Shown here: positions 54,201 to 62,605 of the stretch, in pieces | Numbering within the stretch: position 1 is the stretch's first letter | Layout of the letters: each line of letters begins with the position of its first letter | Origin: Symbiodinium natans | Lineage: Eukaryota > Sar > Dinophyceae > Suessiales > Symbiodiniaceae | Assembly (NCBI GenBank): GCA_905221605.1 | Contig: CAJNDS010002065.1 | Coordinates: 628,501 to 692,500 of the forward strand | Reading direction: 5' to 3' | DNA length: 64,000 nucleotides | Position numbers and translations under genes: made by a program | Notes under the pieces: generated by a model | Databases searched by the model: none | The model's input: only the letters and a program-made list of their open reading frames with translations | What the model was told of the DNA's origin: nothing

Positions 54201-55325
54201 CTCTGTTCCTCCCAAAATCGAGGTTAGATAGTTTAGATACTTTAGGGGCTCGTCTGAACTATCTAAACTATCGAAACTATCTAAACTATCTAACCTCCTT
54301 TTCTCCCAAAATCGAGGATAGATAGTTTAGATAGTTTAGATAGTTTAGAAAGTTTCAAACCTCCTGGGGGCCTCCCCGGAAAGAGGTTAGATAGTTTAGA
54401 TAGTTTAGATAGTTCAGGGGCTTCCTGAACTATCTAAACTATCTAAACTATCTAACCTCTTTCCGGGGAGGCCCCCAGGAGGTTTGAAACTTTGAAAACT
54501 ATCTAAACTATCTAACCTCTTTCCGGGGAGGCCCCCAGGAGGTTTGAAACTTTCTAAACTATCTAAACTATCTAACCTCTGTTTCTCCCAAAATCGAGGT
54601 TAGATAGTTTAGATAGTTTAGGGGCTATCTAAACTATCTAAACTATCTAAACTATCTAAACTATCTAACCTCCTTTTCTCCCAAAATCGAGGTTAGATAG
54701 TTTAGATAGTTTAGGGGCTCGTCTAAACTATCTAAACTATCTAAACTATCTAAACTATCTAAACTATCTAAACTATCTAACCTCCTTTTCTCCCAAAATC
54801 GAGGTTAGATAGTTTAGATAGTTTAGGGGCTCGTCTCTAAACTATCTAAACTATCTAAACTATCTAACCTCCTTTTCTCCCAAAATCGAGGTTAGATAGA
54901 TAGTTTAGATAGTTTAGATAGTTTAGATAGTTTAGAAAGTTTCAAACCTCCTGGGGGCCTCCCCGGAAAGAGGTTAGATAGTTTAGATAGTTTAGATAGT
55001 TCAGGGGCTTCCTGAACTATCTAAACTATCTAAACTATCTAACCTCTTTCCGGGGAGGCCCCCAGGAGGTTTGAAACTTTCTAAACTATCTAAACTATCT
55101 AAACTATCTAAACTATCTAACCTCTGTTTCTCCCAAAATCGAGGTTAGATAGTTTAGATAGTTTAGGGGCTCGTCTAAACTATTTAAACTATCTAAACTA
55201 TCTAAACTATCTAACCTCCTTTTCTCCCAAAATCGAGGTTAGATAGTTTAGATAGTTCAGGGAAAACTGAACTATCTAAACTATCTAAACTATCTAAACT
55301 ATTTAAACTATTTAACCTCCTTCTC
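51293..55325. repeat. Fold-back array built on CTAAACTAT
   Basis: Runs of CTAAACTAT and its complement alternate continually, so neighbouring arms pair as hairpins. Three junction types recur: a 16-nt loop between TAACCTC and GAGGTTA (CTTTTCTCCCAAAATC), a short GGGCTCGT loop between TTTAG and CTAAA, and a 5-nt loop GGCTT between GTTCAGG and CCTGAAC. A longer arm segment (AACCTCCTGGGGGCCTCCCC and the following GGAAAGAGG) is mirrored by its reverse complement, giving stems of about 75-80 bp (for example 51543-51705). Higher-order units recur every ~330-590 bp. No coding capacity. Confidence 0.93.
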
Positions 55326-55336
55326 CAAGAAAGGAA

Positions 55337-55370
55337 AGTAATCACATAGTACCTAAAGGTCCCTCTTACA
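55337..55370 (-). repeat. Inverted terminal sequence, right
   Basis: AGTAATCACATAGTACCTAA and the following AGGTCC form the reverse complement, with few mismatches, of the left end at 37965. It is followed by (TA)n. Confidence 0.65.
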
Positions 55371-55380
55371 TATATATATA
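55368..55380. other. Possible LINE target-site duplication, left
   Basis: ACATATATATATA recurs after the A tract at 60395. The sequence is low complexity, so this is only suggestive. Confidence 0.35.
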
Positions 55381-55439
55381 GGGGTTTGGGCTCGAAATGT
55401 TTAGAGAGTCCCCTAGTTCATCCCGGTCAGCAGCAGCAG

Positions 55440-56690
55440 ATGGCACAAGTCAAGAAACCTCACCTCAAAGACAAGAAGGCAAAAGAGAAGACAGATGCAA
55501 GGGATCAGTCAGATGATGACGTGGAGATCTTAAACAAAGCTCATGAAGATCAGCAAGCAAATGATGAGAAGATGAAGGACAAACCCGATGTCGAGATGGA
55601 CTCGCATAAGACAATCAATCCGCGCAGAATATGGAGCAAAAGATCTACAACCTCATCGAAATCCTTGTATGAGATTGCTTCTACACCTCAGCGCGTAACA
55701 AAGGAGACGGACACTACCACAGAAGCCATAGAGAAGAAGAGTAAGAGAGAGGTTGACAAGGAGACGCGTGAGCTCATACAGCAAATGAAGGACCTCAGCT
55801 TGCAGATGAAGCACGAGTTAGACCAATGGCGAGCTGCGGGAGCAACATCAACTGAACAGGTACAAGGACAGCAGAACAATATGCAAGCTCAGCTTGACAG
55901 GTTGACAGAGATTGCAAACAGACACGATGAAGAGATTGACGACCTCAGGGGCCTCTCAGACTTCACACATGAGATCGTTTTCGAGCGTGAGGCCAAGTAC
56001 ACCACCCTCAAGATGATAATCAAATCGTGGCCGCAGAATGCAACATATTACGACAGAGTCAGAGTTACTGATTGGCTGTTACAGCAAGCTCATGTACAAC
56101 AGCAGACCAAGCAGGAGCATGGGTATTATACTTCTGGACGCAAGTTTGTTCTTTCGCCAGTTACCATTCTGACCTTTGAAGACCAGGATACGCATCATAT
56201 GTTTGAGAAGTTTGCCTACACGAGCTTTTCTGCGAAGAAACCACTCTATTACTGGGATTCGTATGGTAATTACATGCAGCACTGGAAAGGTGGATGGCAT
56301 AAGCTGGTCATCACCAACTATATGGGGAAAATCGACCAGACGATAAACCTCGCACTCATCACGGTCTTGCACATCTTGACTTCCAGTGAGCAGACAGGCT
56401 ATGCGGGAAAGGACCAGCTCTCGCACAGACCATCGGACAAGCAGATCTTTGACCTGAACACCAAATCAGCAGTGGCCAAAGCAACCTATGATAAAGACCA
56501 AGGTGTACCTGCAATCGTTCTCCAGAAGAGCTTCGTTGAAGTCGTACGAACAAACTGGCATGAAGCGTGGCGAGTTGCACATCGAGATCACCCAAGATTT
56601 AGCGATTATAGCAGATTTCCATATGTTTGCACGTTTGCCGGTGCTAGAACCGAGGAAGGAACAAATGACGATGAACCCAAAAATGAGTGA
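55440..56690 (+). CDS. LINE ORF1 protein
   Basis: 416 aa from the ATG at 55440; the frame is open from a TTG at 55386, but no earlier ATG exists. Residues 1-100 are Lys/Asp-rich and hydrophilic. Residues ~100-170 are heptad-rich and probably a coiled coil (RELIQQMKDLSLQMKHELDQ and onward), as in many LINE ORF1 proteins. Residues ~170-400 hold a compact region with aromatic patches (RKFVLSPVTILTFEDQD, KPLYYWDSYGNYM) that could be an RNA-binding fold; I cannot assign it. The expected role is RNA binding and multimerisation in the ribonucleoprotein. The stop is TGA, followed at once by CTAG, and the reading frame then continues without a stop into ORF2. Confidence 0.85.
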   Translation: MAQVKKPHLKDKKAKEKTDARDQSDDDVEILNKAHEDQQANDEKMKDKPDVEMDSHKTINPRRIWSKRSTTSSKSLYEIASTPQRVTKETDTTTEAIEKKSKREVDKETRELIQQMKDLSLQMKHELDQWRAAGATSTEQVQGQQNNMQAQLDRLTEIANRHDEEIDDLRGLSDFTHEIVFEREAKYTTLKMIIKSWPQNATYYDRVRVTDWLLQQAHVQQQTKQEHGYYTSGRKFVLSPVTILTFEDQDTHHMFEKFAYTSFSAKKPLYYWDSYGNYMQHWKGGWHKLVITNYMGKIDQTINLALITVLHILTSSEQTGYAGKDQLSHRPSDKQIFDLNTKSAVAKATYDKDQGVPAIVLQKSFVEVVRTNWHEAWRVAHRDHPRFSDYSRFPYVCTFAGARTEEGTNDDEPKNE

Positions 56691-56694
56691 CTAG
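56688..56694 (+). promoter_or_regulatory. Leaky stop context TGA CTAG between ORF1 and ORF2
   Basis: The ORF1 stop is TGA followed by CTA G, the best-known eukaryotic readthrough context. ORF2 is in the same frame, and the nine codons between the stop and its ATG are open, so readthrough would give an ORF1-ORF2 fusion. Confidence 0.6.
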
Positions 56695-56717
56695 ATCGCG
56701 CATTTTCGGTCAAAAAC

Positions 56718-59700
56718 ATGAGGCAACAATGGAGGCAACAATCCCCCCCTTGCACAAGACAAGGGGTTGGCAACAACAGCTGCTGCACCGGAACAAACAA
56801 CACAACACAACAGCAACCTGCACCTTCCAGACGGTGCCCCGGGACAATGCCCATCGGGCAGACGAAGCAGCCCCAGAGTTCTGTTCAAAATAAAACCAGA
56901 AATTACACTTCCAGCTATTGCTCTCGTAACTACCGAAGGCGACTCCATAGATCGTTGTGGCGTTGGTTCAAACGAACAAAACTCTGGGGAAGAGCCAACA
57001 AGGCAGCACAGGAGCACCTCAAAAGTTCTAACTCTTCAAAGCGCAAAACATTCTCATCACTACAGAAATGGAAAATTCAGCTTAAAAGTAAGAAATGGTT
57101 CCGTAACAATAAAGAAATGTTGAGAACAAGATTCAAAGACATTTGTAAATTTCATAGACAAAAAATGGCAAGAATTTCAACAGCTAGACCTTCACCGCAA
57201 GCTAAAAAGCTTGCAAACCAATGTTACATTAGAGCTGCGTGCTTAAACGTTCGTGGTTTAAACAAAAACACTAAGCGAGAGATAATCCCAGACATTATGC
57301 GCCGCAACAAATATGATATCATGCTTTTGAGTGAAACAAATGTTAACTCAAGCAGTTGGGAAGCTTGGGATGGCTATTATTGCTTTTTTAGCTCGAGCAT
57401 TGATCCTAAAGTTAGAGAGAAAGAAATGAAAAGAAAGGAAGAGAAAAAATCACAGGCAAGTAAGGATAGAACTACCACATACACACATTTTCGGAACGCC
57501 CCGGACTTCGAAAATGCTGGTGTTGCAATTGTTATCAAAGGTACGCTGGTAGATTCATTAAAAGACATTAAACAGATCAACGGTAGAATGATGAAAGCTA
57601 CTTTCGCCGCTTCTGGCTCAGACATCTCTTTTTTTGCTATCTATGCACCACATAGCGCACATGCCGGTGAAGAAAAAGAAAACTTTTATGATTTATTATC
57701 AGATGAGATCCTGCAAACTAAGGGAACTTATTATGTAGGTGGTGATTTCAATGCCAGGTTGCACTATGTCCGCAATGTAGACAAAGACGTTTGCGGTCCA
57801 CACATACTGGGAAGAGGAATGGCGTATTTGGATGGAATGAGCGAAACTACCAAAGAAAGCAGAGCCCTATTTTTAGGTTTTTGCAAAATTCATGCATTGA
57901 AAATAATGAACACACAATTCCGGAAACCGCCTGAAAAATTACTGACATACAAAGAAAAGTGTGCACAGCAAGAAGACAATTTGGACATAGGACCCCCATA
58001 CGATGCACACAAATATGCTCAATTAGATTATTGGTTGGCAGGAGACGCGTGGAGATCAACGATTAAAGATGCACAAAGCCGAAAGGACATTTTCTACGAT
58101 TCTGACCATTTTGTGCTAGAGTGCCGGATCATGATCAAAGGACTATACCACAAAACACATAACAAAGAAAGAACTGTACGTTTTTACAAGCCCAATGTGG
58201 AAAGATGGAAAAATTACAACATGCATATTCAGCATGCAATAAAACGTGACTCACTTTGCTTACAATCATTTTCTGCACTGCTACAAGAAGCAGCTGATAA
58301 ACATCTAGAAAAAATCCCTCATGACAAGAAAAAATCATACATTAGTAGGGGGACTTGGGCAAAAATTGAGAAACGAAACCTAGGAAGAAGACACGGTATG
58401 ACTTCTGCTGAACTAAAACAACTAAATAACGACATTGCAAAATCGGCTAACATGGATAAACAAGCCTCTCTGATGGAGAAGTTTAATGAAAACCCTATGG
58501 ACCCAAACAAAAAAGGATTATGGAAAGCAGTTCGGAGTTTGAAGAGAAAGTTCACACCGCAATATGTTAAAATGAAAAACAAACATGGCAAACACGTTCC
58601 GTTGATCCTTCGCGCAGAAACTGTTGCAAGTTATTTGGAAGAAGAACATTGGAAAAATGATGTTAACGGACAGCCATGCAGGACAAAAATTGTTGACAAC
58701 AATTTTGCTGATGAGTCGCCTTTCGTTATTTCAGAATTGAACGACGCCTTACAAGCAGCAAAATGTCATAAACAACCTGGACTTGATGGGATCATCATAG
58801 AGCTCTTGAAGTGGCTCGATGCGCCAAATAGAGATATCCTACTTCTTTTAATCAATAGCTGGTGGTCTAACAAGACCGCACCCGAAGAACTATTCTTGGC
58901 GCGGGTCGCTCCAATCTTCAAGAAAGGAGATACAGATGTTGCTTCTAATTATAGGCCTATATCTCTATTAAATAGCATCTACAAGGTGTATATGATGATG
59001 ATCAGGACCAGAATGCAAAATTCGATCGAGCACCTTTTAACAAGGACGCAGTACGGTTTCCGACCGAGCAAGTCCACTTCACATGCCATCTACCTTATCA
59101 GACGTATACAGGACTTTGCAGAGTCGAAAGCCGCTAAGCTAAGCATCGCATTACTAGACTGGGAGAAGGCTTTCGATAAGATTCAACATGATAAGCTGTT
59201 GGTTGCTTTATCTAGACTTGGTTTCAGCCAGCATTACATAGACGTTATTGCGGATTGTTATCGAAAGCCGACATTCTATGTGAAGGACGATTTCGCTACT
59301 TCAACAATAAAAGAGCAAAAAAGCGGCATACGGCAAGGATGCCCGTTGAGCCCTTTCTTGTTCACATTGGTTATGTCGTGCATTGATTCTGATATTCAAT
59401 CCTCCATCACTGGTCACGTAGCCAATAATAGAGTTCCGGGTCTGGATTTTGACATGGTTTACTATGCTGATGACACGATTGTGTTTTCCCAGAGCAACAG
59501 AGGTCTCAACGAACTTTTGTGTCTCACCGAGAGGATTTCACAACAATACGGACTCCATTTGAACAGAGACAAGTGCGTCGCAATACCCATGAATAATGAT
59601 GGTTCCATTCATTTTCAAGATGGCACGCCCTTAGCCACAGAATTCGAAGCTACGTATCTTGGCAATGAAATTAACAGGGAGGTCAATATTCGTCATGAAA

Positions 59701-60287
59701 TCTCGAACAAGCTACAAGAGGTAAGACGCACTTGGATCAAATTAACCCCTTATTGGAAAGCAACCCATGCTAGCAAGAGGTGGAAACTAATAGTATATGA
59801 TGCCATTATCCGCAGCAAACTACTCTACGGGCTAGAAACTATTCACTTAACCACTGCTATGGCAAAGAAGCTCAATGCGTTCCAAATGAGGGGCATTCGC
59901 AAGATTTTAAACAAAGCTCACACCTATATAGACCGTACAAATACTAATGCAAAGCTTCTGGAAGAAGCAAGTATGATAGCATTTCCAAGCCGGGACGACC
60001 AACGAAAGATACTACTATTTAGTGAGTTCCATAATTTACGACGGGCTAAGCTTTTAGGTCATATACTTCGTAGTACAGATTCAGATCCTTTAAGACAGGT
60101 ATCGTTTATGCCCAGCAGTGCCACTAGAATCGAGTATGGCAAAAAGCGAGTTGGGAAGCCCCGGCAAACTTGGATACACCATGCAAAGAAGTTTGTGTGG
60201 GAAGAGACGCTTGGCAGAATATCTTATGAAGAAACCCCGGTACAAGATAATCTCATCTATAATGCAGGTTTGCAAAGACAGTTCTAA
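56718..60287 (+). CDS. LINE ORF2: endonuclease-reverse transcriptase
   Basis: 1189 aa, starting 27 nt after the ORF1 stop and in the same frame. After a basic N-terminal region, an exonuclease-endonuclease-phosphatase domain (~170-470) shows Asn177 (LNVRGL), Glu206 (LSETN), GDFNA (Asp343, Asn345) and SDHF (Asp463, His464). The RT domain (~650-930) shows NYRPISLLN, QYGFRPSKST, the first catalytic Asp814 (LLDWEKAFD), GIRQGCPLSP and YADD (916-919). The C-terminal region has RRAKLLGHILR and GKPRQTW, typical of LINE ORF2 tails. No RNase H or CCHC knuckle is seen. It makes the nick and performs target-primed reverse transcription. It is intact, with all catalytic residues present. Confidence 0.95.
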   Translation: MRQQWRQQSPPCTRQGVGNNSCCTGTNNTTQQQPAPSRRCPGTMPIGQTKQPQSSVQNKTRNYTSSYCSRNYRRRLHRSLWRWFKRTKLWGRANKAAQEHLKSSNSSKRKTFSSLQKWKIQLKSKKWFRNNKEMLRTRFKDICKFHRQKMARISTARPSPQAKKLANQCYIRAACLNVRGLNKNTKREIIPDIMRRNKYDIMLLSETNVNSSSWEAWDGYYCFFSSSIDPKVREKEMKRKEEKKSQASKDRTTTYTHFRNAPDFENAGVAIVIKGTLVDSLKDIKQINGRMMKATFAASGSDISFFAIYAPHSAHAGEEKENFYDLLSDEILQTKGTYYVGGDFNARLHYVRNVDKDVCGPHILGRGMAYLDGMSETTKESRALFLGFCKIHALKIMNTQFRKPPEKLLTYKEKCAQQEDNLDIGPPYDAHKYAQLDYWLAGDAWRSTIKDAQSRKDIFYDSDHFVLECRIMIKGLYHKTHNKERTVRFYKPNVERWKNYNMHIQHAIKRDSLCLQSFSALLQEAADKHLEKIPHDKKKSYISRGTWAKIEKRNLGRRHGMTSAELKQLNNDIAKSANMDKQASLMEKFNENPMDPNKKGLWKAVRSLKRKFTPQYVKMKNKHGKHVPLILRAETVASYLEEEHWKNDVNGQPCRTKIVDNNFADESPFVISELNDALQAAKCHKQPGLDGIIIELLKWLDAPNRDILLLLINSWWSNKTAPEELFLARVAPIFKKGDTDVASNYRPISLLNSIYKVYMMMIRTRMQNSIEHLLTRTQYGFRPSKSTSHAIYLIRRIQDFAESKAAKLSIALLDWEKAFDKIQHDKLLVALSRLGFSQHYIDVIADCYRKPTFYVKDDFATSTIKEQKSGIRQGCPLSPFLFTLVMSCIDSDIQSSITGHVANNRVPGLDFDMVYYADDTIVFSQSNRGLNELLCLTERISQQYGLHLNRDKCVAIPMNNDGSIHFQDGTPLATEFEATYLGNEINREVNIRHEISNKLQEVRRTWIKLTPYWKATHASKRWKLIVYDAIIRSKLLYGLETIHLTTAMAKKLNAFQMRGIRKILNKAHTYIDRTNTNAKLLEEASMIAFPSRDDQRKILLFSEFHNLRRAKLLGHILRSTDSDPLRQVSFMPSSATRIEYGKKRVGKPRQTWIHHAKKFVWEETLGRISYEETPVQDNLIYNAGLQRQF

Positions 60288-60420
60288 AGCGTCTGCAGAG
60301 GGTAAGCCTCCTTTTTGCTGCGCCAACGCCGTGTCTTGAAGTTGACGTACAGTCGATTCACGGTATGGCTTCGGAAAAAAAAATATATATATATACATAT
60401 ATATATATACATATGCACAT
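60288..60420 (+). other. LINE 3' UTR, A tract and (TA)n
   Basis: About 87 bp of 3' UTR, then nine A and a TA/CA microsatellite before the mosaic resumes. Confidence 0.75.
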
Positions 60421-61128
60421 GTACACCTGAATCTTCGGGTTCAGGGTTTAGGGTTTCGGGTTAAAATTCGCTCCTGGTTTAAAACCCTTCGTAAGTCTAA
60501 AGCTGCTCGTGGACGCCTCAAGCCCTCGACAGAGCCCTATAGACCCTGAGATGTGCGTGGGTGGGTTGGGAGAGCGCGTGAACCTGGGCGCACACCACAA
60601 CACGCGTCCTGCGCGGTGGTGCGAGCGGAACATTGGCAAGCCCTAAGGCCCTAAACCCCGAACCCTGAACCCTTGAACCCTCAACCCGAAACCCTAAACC
60701 CCAAACCCCAAATTAAGCCGCTACACCTCCGCTCATCGTCCTAGGAGGCGATCCTGGCAGAGTATCGCGTGTCCACGCCAGCTGCGGGAACGCCGGAGGA
60801 GCGCTAGGGCTTAGGGCTTAGGGCTTAGGGTTCAGGGTTTAGGGTTCAAGGCTTTGGGCTTAGGTTAGGGCTCAGGGTTTAGGGTTTATAGGGTCTAGGG
60901 TTTTGGGTTTCTAGGGTTCGGACTGGAGGTGTGATGGCCTGCCACCACCTGCACGATCCCGAAGTCCCCCAAGAAATAGTGGCCTGTGTTTAGGGTTAGG
61001 GTCTTAGGGTTTAGGGTTTAGGGTTTTTAGGGGTTTGGGGCCTCAGGGCTTGAGTGTTTCAGGATTCTTGCTCTCCTTCCCATGGAATCTCATCTTTGGT
61101 TCCATGATAAGTTGAAATGTGCCAAGTC

Positions 61129-61212
61129 AGGGTTTAGGGTTTAGGGTTTAGGGTTTAGGGTTTAGGGTTTAGGGTTTAGGGTTTAGGGTTTAGGGTTTAG
61201 GGTTTAGGGTCG
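61129..61212 (+). repeat. TTTAGGG interstitial array
   Basis: Twelve perfect units. Confidence 0.92.
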
Positions 61213-61321
61213 AAGGGAAAGACAAGAATCCCTTGCTTCAACTCACCTTTTTGTCTATGCTTGTTGGGCTCCTTACTATAAGGGTAACCTACGATGAGAG
61301 ATGCATGGTGGGGGTCCCTCA

Positions 61322-61372
61322 TAAACCCTAAACCCTAAACCCTAAACCCTAAACCCTAAACCCTAAACCCTA
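61322..61372 (-). repeat. CCCTAAA interstitial array
   Basis: Seven perfect units, 110 bp from an array of the opposite orientation. Confidence 0.9.
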
Positions 61373-61854
61373 TTTCGGAAGCCCCCATGTGTCTACAGGC
61401 TTTCGTGTCAACGCTAATACGAAGGCATTTCACCACCCAGTCCATGGTGGGATCCTTACAGATGTTGTAACCTCGAGCCTTAGCGTTTTAGGGTTTAGGG
61501 TTTAGGGTTTAGGGTTTAGGGATGCATGCGGTGTTGCGTTTAGGAGTCACAGGTATGGCCCAATTGGCTTGTTCAAGCAGAATGCGCAGGGGCCTGTCTC
61601 AGTCTGTTTGGCCGAGATTCTCACAATCCCAGAGGTGTGCAGGCGAAACGCCTTCGCGGAATATTTTTAACTCTCAACCCTAAATCCCAAAATCTAAAAC
61701 CTAAACCCTCATGAGAAAAGGAGGGGGGGGGGGGAGGGTGCCGTAACACCCTTCTACACAGAACTCATAAGGAACCAGCGGCCCATAACCCCCCCCCCAC
61801 CCTTGCACCTCCATGGTTCTTTATGAAACCCCAATAGCCCTGACCCTTTAAACC

Positions 61855-61985
61855 TAAACCCAACCCTAAACCTTAAACCCTAAACCCTAAACCCTAAACC
61901 CCAAACCCCAAACCCTAAACCCTAAACCCTAAACCCTAAACCCTAAACCTAAACCCTAAACCCTAAACCTTAAACCCTAATCCCT
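61855..61985 (-). repeat. CCCTAAA interstitial array
   Basis: About eighteen units with CCTTAAA and CCCCAAA variants. Confidence 0.88.
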
Positions 61986-62139
61986 GGTTTAGGGTTTCGG
62001 GTCTGGAACCCCCCTGTTGCTCCCAAGTCTCCGCGGATTTCCTATGGCGCAGGACGCCACCTCCTCGCAAGGCTTCCCCCCGCGCGTGCCCCTTGCGTCG
62101 GCAGCTTGAACACCCTTAGGGTTCGTAGGCTTCACGTAA

Positions 62140-62250
62140 AGGGGTTTAGGGTTTAGGGTTAGGGTTTAGGGTTTAGGGTTTAGGGTTTAGGGTTTAGGGT
62201 TTAGGGTTTGGGGTTTGGGGTTTGGGGTTTGGGGTCTGTGGTTTAGGGCT
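62140..62250 (+). repeat. TTTAGGG to TTTGGGG array
   Basis: Perfect TTTAGGG units change into four TTTGGGG units at the right end. Confidence 0.88.
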
Positions 62251-62260
62251 TAAGGGTCCT

Positions 62261-62550
62261 CTGTGAATGATCTCCGAACCACAGCACGTTATGGGAATCC
62301 CTTTGTGTCGGCTCCGCCGCACATCGGGGAAACCACTTTAGAACGGCGTGGCCTGTTCACCACATTGGCTCAAGTTACCCCTAGAGTGTAAGTCACCCAT
62401 AGGTTGGAAGTAAGCGCAATAGCGTAACTGGAAACCGCCCGGGTGCACGAGACGGAGACTGAAGGCGAACATCAGTGCAGAAAACAAGTGCGAGACCATT
62501 TGGCTGGTGAGGAGCCAAGCGTAGTGCAAGCAACTACCCGACCTCACGCA
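62261..62550 (+). repeat. Candidate LTR of a second LTR retrotransposon
   Basis: Starts TGTGAATG and ends CTCACGCA (TG...CA), immediately followed by a primer-site-like sequence and an ORF 56 bp later, the same spacing as in the copia element at 5514 (63 bp). It contains TTGGCTCAAG (62365-62374), the spliced-leader-like motif also present in the first LTR. The partner LTR lies beyond the window, so the left boundary is a guess. Confidence 0.4.
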
Positions 62551-62561
62551 GGTTATCAGCC
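62551..62561 (+). promoter_or_regulatory. Candidate primer binding site
   Basis: GGTTATCAGCC lies directly after the candidate LTR and resembles the first element's GGTTATGAGCC at the same place. Its reverse complement suggests an internal tRNA segment with a GAT rather than CAT anticodon. Confidence 0.35.
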
Positions 62562-62605
62562 GTATAGCGGTTGCGATTCCTTGCGACTACTGTACGGGCT
62601 GAGCT

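Larger units (their letters stand above)
37957..55370. mobile_element. Candidate 17.4-kb TIR-bounded, satellite-carrying unit
   Basis: The left end (37957 onward) and right end (to 55370) are inverted copies sharing GGACCTTTAGGTA and about 27 of 31 ungapped positions, with (TA)n immediately outside on each side. The interior lacks the TTTAGGG repeats that saturate the flanks. It holds satellites, one unknown minus-strand gene, 55-bp arrays in both orientations and a 4-kb fold-back array. A truncated second copy lies at 22258-28647. No transposase is recognised, so non-autonomous mobility or segmental duplication are both possible. Confidence 0.45.
55381..60383 (+). mobile_element. Full-length APE-type non-LTR retrotransposon (LINE)
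   Basis: About 5.0 kb with two intact ORFs and a 3' A tract (60375-60383), flanked on both sides by (TA)n sequence that may contain the target duplication. ORF2 carries an apurinic-type endonuclease and RT. The element lies at the right edge of the TIR-bounded unit, in its (TA)n flank. Intact ORFs suggest a young copy. Confidence 0.9.
60421..62255. other. Telomere-repeat mosaic, no gene seen
   Basis: Same character as 1-5508. The main arrays are at 61129 (TTTAGGG), 61322 (CCCTAAA), 61855 (CCCTAAA) and 62140 (TTTAGGG to TTTGGGG). No frame with recognisable content. Confidence 0.8.

Noticed and set aside
55386-55439. LINE ORF1 start at 55386
   Set aside because: TTG again. The first in-frame ATG is 55440.
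61129-61375. True chromosome end
   Set aside because: Arrays of opposite orientation lie within 110 bp, and unique sequence continues on both sides.
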